A stretch of DNA of 9,191 nucleotides from Clostridiales bacterium. Its GTDB lineage: Bacteria; Bacillota; Clostridia; Oscillospirales; Oscillospiraceae. The DNA lies in contig SFHJ01000048.1 of NCBI GenBank assembly GCA_004555655.1, positions 1 through 9,191 on the forward strand. Reading direction: 5' to 3'. A program made the translations under genes and the position numbers. Each line of letters opens with the position of its first letter. The first letter of the stretch is position 1. Below, piece by piece: positions 7,011 to 9,191 of the stretch. Under the pieces are notes generated by a model. The model made no database searches. It was not told where the DNA came from and saw only the letters and a list, made by a program, of their open reading frames with translations.

Positions 7011-9096
7011 AGCGATGAAGGCAGGATACGCCGTGGTGACGGAGGCCGACCTCAACTACATCAACGGCCAAATGTCCACCTACCTGTACGCAGAGGGGCC
7101 TGCGCATGACGGCCTTCCGGTGACGACGGAGGGCAAGCTGGCGCTCTCGCGCGTGTATGACGCGCAGGGCAACACCGTTCAGTCCGGACTCATGGAGAAG
7201 CTCAACGCTTTTGGCTACACCAACATGCTCTCCAGCACGAAGACGTGGGCGAAGAACATCGCCTCCAACGTCCTCATCCGTCCGCTGGAGCTTGCCAGCG
7301 AGAAGATCGGCGGCGTGATCGAGCAGAAATTGGTGACACCCAAAACGGGAAACCGCACGACGGACGCGCCGAACCGGGCAGAACGCGCGGCTGGCAAGGA
7401 GGCCTTTCTCGGCGAGATCGGACAGACCATGGTGGACTACTTCGTCACGCACGCGGACACCGGACACGGCAACGGCTTTGACCTGAACCGCGACGGGAGA
7501 ACCTTCAACAGAGGGCCGCTCAACGGGATGCTGAATGCCTACAAGAACATTGTGGACTTCGCCATGCAGATTGGCGACCGGCCGTTCTGGGAGCAGTGCT
7601 ACGCGGAGGAGCTGGCCGTCATCAAGCGGCTGGGCATGAAGATCGCAGAAACGAGGACGCTCCCTGATGGGCGAACTGTGGACGGCATGCGCGACATGAC
7701 GCTGGATGAGATGAAGAAAGAGGCAGTCGCCCGCGCCACGGAGCGCGTCTTCCAGGAGGACAGCAAAATCGTCAACGGCATCAATAAAATGCGGCAGGAA
7801 AGCCCCGGTCTTGATCTTGTGATGACGACCATGATGCCGTTCGTGAAGACGCCGACGAACGTGGGCTCGCGCATGGTGCAGTACAGCCCGCTCGGTCTGG
7901 CAAGAGCAATCTTGCAATACGGCCTGTGGGACGGAAAGAGAAGCAACGGGCAGAACTTTGACCAGCGCAAGTTTATTATGAACCTTGGGCGCGGATTGAC
8001 GGGCACAGGACTGGCATTTGCCGGAGCCGCGCTGGCTTCGGCAGGCGTGCTTCTGCCCGGCTACGAGGAGGAGAAAGACAAGGACAGGCGCACCATCCGC
8101 AAGGGCATGGGCGAGAGCTACAGCCCGTATCTGCGAATCGGCGACATGGAAATCCCCATCGACTTTGCGCAGCCGTCCAGCGGCCCGCTGTACATCGGCG
8201 CTCAGACCATCTGGGAGCTTGACAAGTTGGAGGATGCAGACGCGTTCAATATGATCGTTGAAGCCGCAAAATCCTCTGCGTTCGCGGCCGGAGACCAGCT
8301 CTTCAACAACTCGTTCCTCTCAGGCATCAACTCTCTCTTCCGCGGCTACAACGACTTTAAGGGAACCGCGACAAACATCGCGACCAACATTGCGGAAAAC
8401 CAGGCGAGCCGCATGACGCCGAGCATGATTCGAGCCATCGCCAAATGGACTGACCCGTATGTGCGCGACACGGCAAGCCAGAACTGGATGCACCAGTTTG
8501 TGAACGAGCAGGTTGTGCAGAACTGGCCGATTCTGCGCCAGACGCTTCCTGCAAAGACGGACGTGACCGGCGACAGGACGCTGCAGAGCGGCTACTACAG
8601 CTGGGGCAAGGAGCAGCAGAATGCTGCGCTGCACATGCTCAACTCGTTTGCCCTGCCGATGAACGCCATCGGACAGAAGAACGACGACACGCTGGACGCG
8701 CTGCTTGACCTGTCCTATCGGACGGGCGAGGCGAGCTTCCTGCCTGGCGAGCTGATCGCCGGCAACAAGTACGAGCTGAACATGAACAAGACGACCGCCC
8801 AAAAGTACGGCTTTGGCGACGCGGCCATCACCATGCAGCTGACGGACGAGGAGAAGCGCGAGGCCAACAGGGCGTATGGCGATCTGCTCTTCAATGGAGA
8901 CGGCGGGAGATGGTACATGAACGCCAAGGGAGAACGAGTACCTGTGACCGGCCTGAGGGCAATCATGAAGAGCGAAGAATGGAAGGCCATGGACGACGAT
9001 GCGCGCATGAAGCGCGTCAGCGAGGAGGCCAGCAAGGCCAAGGAGCTGATTATCGTGCAGACAGCGAAACAGAAGAAGGAGGAGGGTGAGCTATGA
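6868..9096 (+). CDS. C-terminal part of the giant protein, LPD38-like virion protein region
   Basis: This 742-codon frame opens at TTG 6868 directly after an in-frame TGA and ends at TGA 9094-9096. No Shine-Dalgarno site precedes the TTG, and sensible coding sequence begins immediately, so it is best read as the 3' part of the gene starting at 228. Later starts such as ATG 6985, 6988 or 7015 would cut off conserved-looking sequence. Numbering from the TTG: a helical region; the motif MPFVKTPTNV (P324-N331); a Gly/Ala-rich hydrophobic segment (about 373-396); the strand-rich stretch YSPYLRIGDMEIPIDF leading to SGPLYIGAQ (418-446); DALLDLSYRTGEASFLPGE (about 610-629); LTDEEKREANRAYGDLLF (658-675); and a charged helical C-terminus. 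This order matches LPD38-like regions of phage polyvalent proteins as I remember them. The likely role is virion assembly or DNA ejection. If the break is real, it might be made separately by reinitiation at ATG 7015, 4 bases after the first frame's stop. Confidence 0.8.
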   Translation: MRYKLTDTKLPGDTYSVSTLKQRMLCAIIATPNNVRGDGMMTLCQQLEAMKAGYAVVTEADLNYINGQMSTYLYAEGPAHDGLPVTTEGKLALSRVYDAQGNTVQSGLMEKLNAFGYTNMLSSTKTWAKNIASNVLIRPLELASEKIGGVIEQKLVTPKTGNRTTDAPNRAERAAGKEAFLGEIGQTMVDYFVTHADTGHGNGFDLNRDGRTFNRGPLNGMLNAYKNIVDFAMQIGDRPFWEQCYAEELAVIKRLGMKIAETRTLPDGRTVDGMRDMTLDEMKKEAVARATERVFQEDSKIVNGINKMRQESPGLDLVMTTMMPFVKTPTNVGSRMVQYSPLGLARAILQYGLWDGKRSNGQNFDQRKFIMNLGRGLTGTGLAFAGAALASAGVLLPGYEEEKDKDRRTIRKGMGESYSPYLRIGDMEIPIDFAQPSSGPLYIGAQTIWELDKLEDADAFNMIVEAAKSSAFAAGDQLFNNSFLSGINSLFRGYNDFKGTATNIATNIAENQASRMTPSMIRAIAKWTDPYVRDTASQNWMHQFVNEQVVQNWPILRQTLPAKTDVTGDRTLQSGYYSWGKEQQNAALHMLNSFALPMNAIGQKNDDTLDALLDLSYRTGEASFLPGELIAGNKYELNMNKTTAQKYGFGDAAITMQLTDEEKREANRAYGDLLFNGDGGRWYMNAKGERVPVTGLRAIMKSEEWKAMDDDARMKRVSEEASKAKELIIVQTAKQKKEEGEL
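9076..9082 (+). promoter_or_regulatory. Shine-Dalgarno site AAGGAGG for the downstream gene
   Basis: AAGGAGG lies 10 bases upstream of ATG 9093, inside the last codons of the preceding frame (encoding the KKEEGEL tail). The strong match, together with the ATGA stop-start overlap, indicates translational coupling to the giant gene. Confidence 0.8.
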
Positions 9097-9191
9097 TCGA
9101 CGCAATCTTTGACCGGCACAGCCGCAGCACGGCGGTGAGCGGCATCTACCAATACGACACAGGCCAGCGCATGCGGCTGCGCGGCCTGCCG
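9093..9191 (+). CDS. N-terminal fragment of a probable phage tail or other structural protein
   Basis: The ATG at 9093 overlaps the stop of the preceding frame as ATGA and has a strong ribosome-binding site. The frame stays open to the end of the window, giving 33 residues that begin MIDAIFDRHSRS and contain IYQYDTGQRMRLRGLP. There is no signal peptide or membrane segment. An N-terminal strand with a 'Y-Q-[YW]-D-x-G-Q-x-L-x-[IL]' pattern is familiar from tail or baseplate-associated proteins of Bacillota phages, which often have a structural beta domain here followed by coiled coil. That resemblance is short and from memory. Its position after the giant virion-type gene fits a structural role. 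Only the start and frame are well supported. Confidence 0.7.
   Translation, partial: MIDAIFDRHSRSTAVSGIYQYDTGQRMRLRGLP

Noticed and set aside
6844..7917. A 357-codon open frame on the minus strand spanning the frameshift
   Set aside because: Its product is His/Arg/Val-rich with no motif, it has no convincing ribosome-binding site, and it lies opposite sequence that encodes the conserved-looking PFVKTPTN region on the + strand.

Overview
The window looks like a piece of a tailed-phage or prophage late (virion) operon from a Gram-positive host, most likely a fairly GC-rich clostridial lineage. The basis is: every supportable gene is on the + strand; genes are separated by 11 bases or overlap; both visible gene starts have strong purine-rich Shine-Dalgarno sites; and the two long reading frames resemble the very large multi-domain 'polyvalent' proteins of Bacillota phages. 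The host assignment is inference. I see no rRNA, tRNA, CRISPR array, insertion sequence, promoter or terminator.

Layout: (1) 1-216, the last 71 codons of an unrecognised upstream gene. (2) 228-7010, a 2,260-codon frame. It runs from a charged N-terminus through a helical region, a Pro/Ala/Glu/Thr-rich linker, a second helical region, Gly/Ala-rich hydrophobic stretches, a long coiled coil and a small phage-type domain. It continues with a zincin metallopeptidase domain (HELTH), a compositionally foreign LPD3-like segment (about 5520-6230) and another phage-type helical domain. (3) 6868-9096, a 742-codon frame in the +1 register that continues the same protein and carries features I associate with LPD38-like regions, including the motif PFVKTPTN. 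(4) 9093-9191, the first 33 codons of the next gene, overlapping the previous stop as ATGA.

The central observation is that frames (2) and (3) are best read as one gene of about 2,955 residues split by a frameshift near 6864-6880. Coding character moves from one register to the other at that point. The first frame's last 45 or so residues are Arg/His/Ala-rich out-of-frame translation, and the second frame has no credible ribosome-binding site at its TTG. Loss of one copy of a tandem GCGCT (5 bases) would explain the shift exactly.

Functionally, I infer a giant virion-associated protein, probably packaged and delivered with the genome. It combines a structural or membrane-interacting scaffold with a metallopeptidase and an exchangeable LPD3-like module. 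The next gene probably encodes a tail or other structural protein. None of these roles is demonstrated by the sequence alone.
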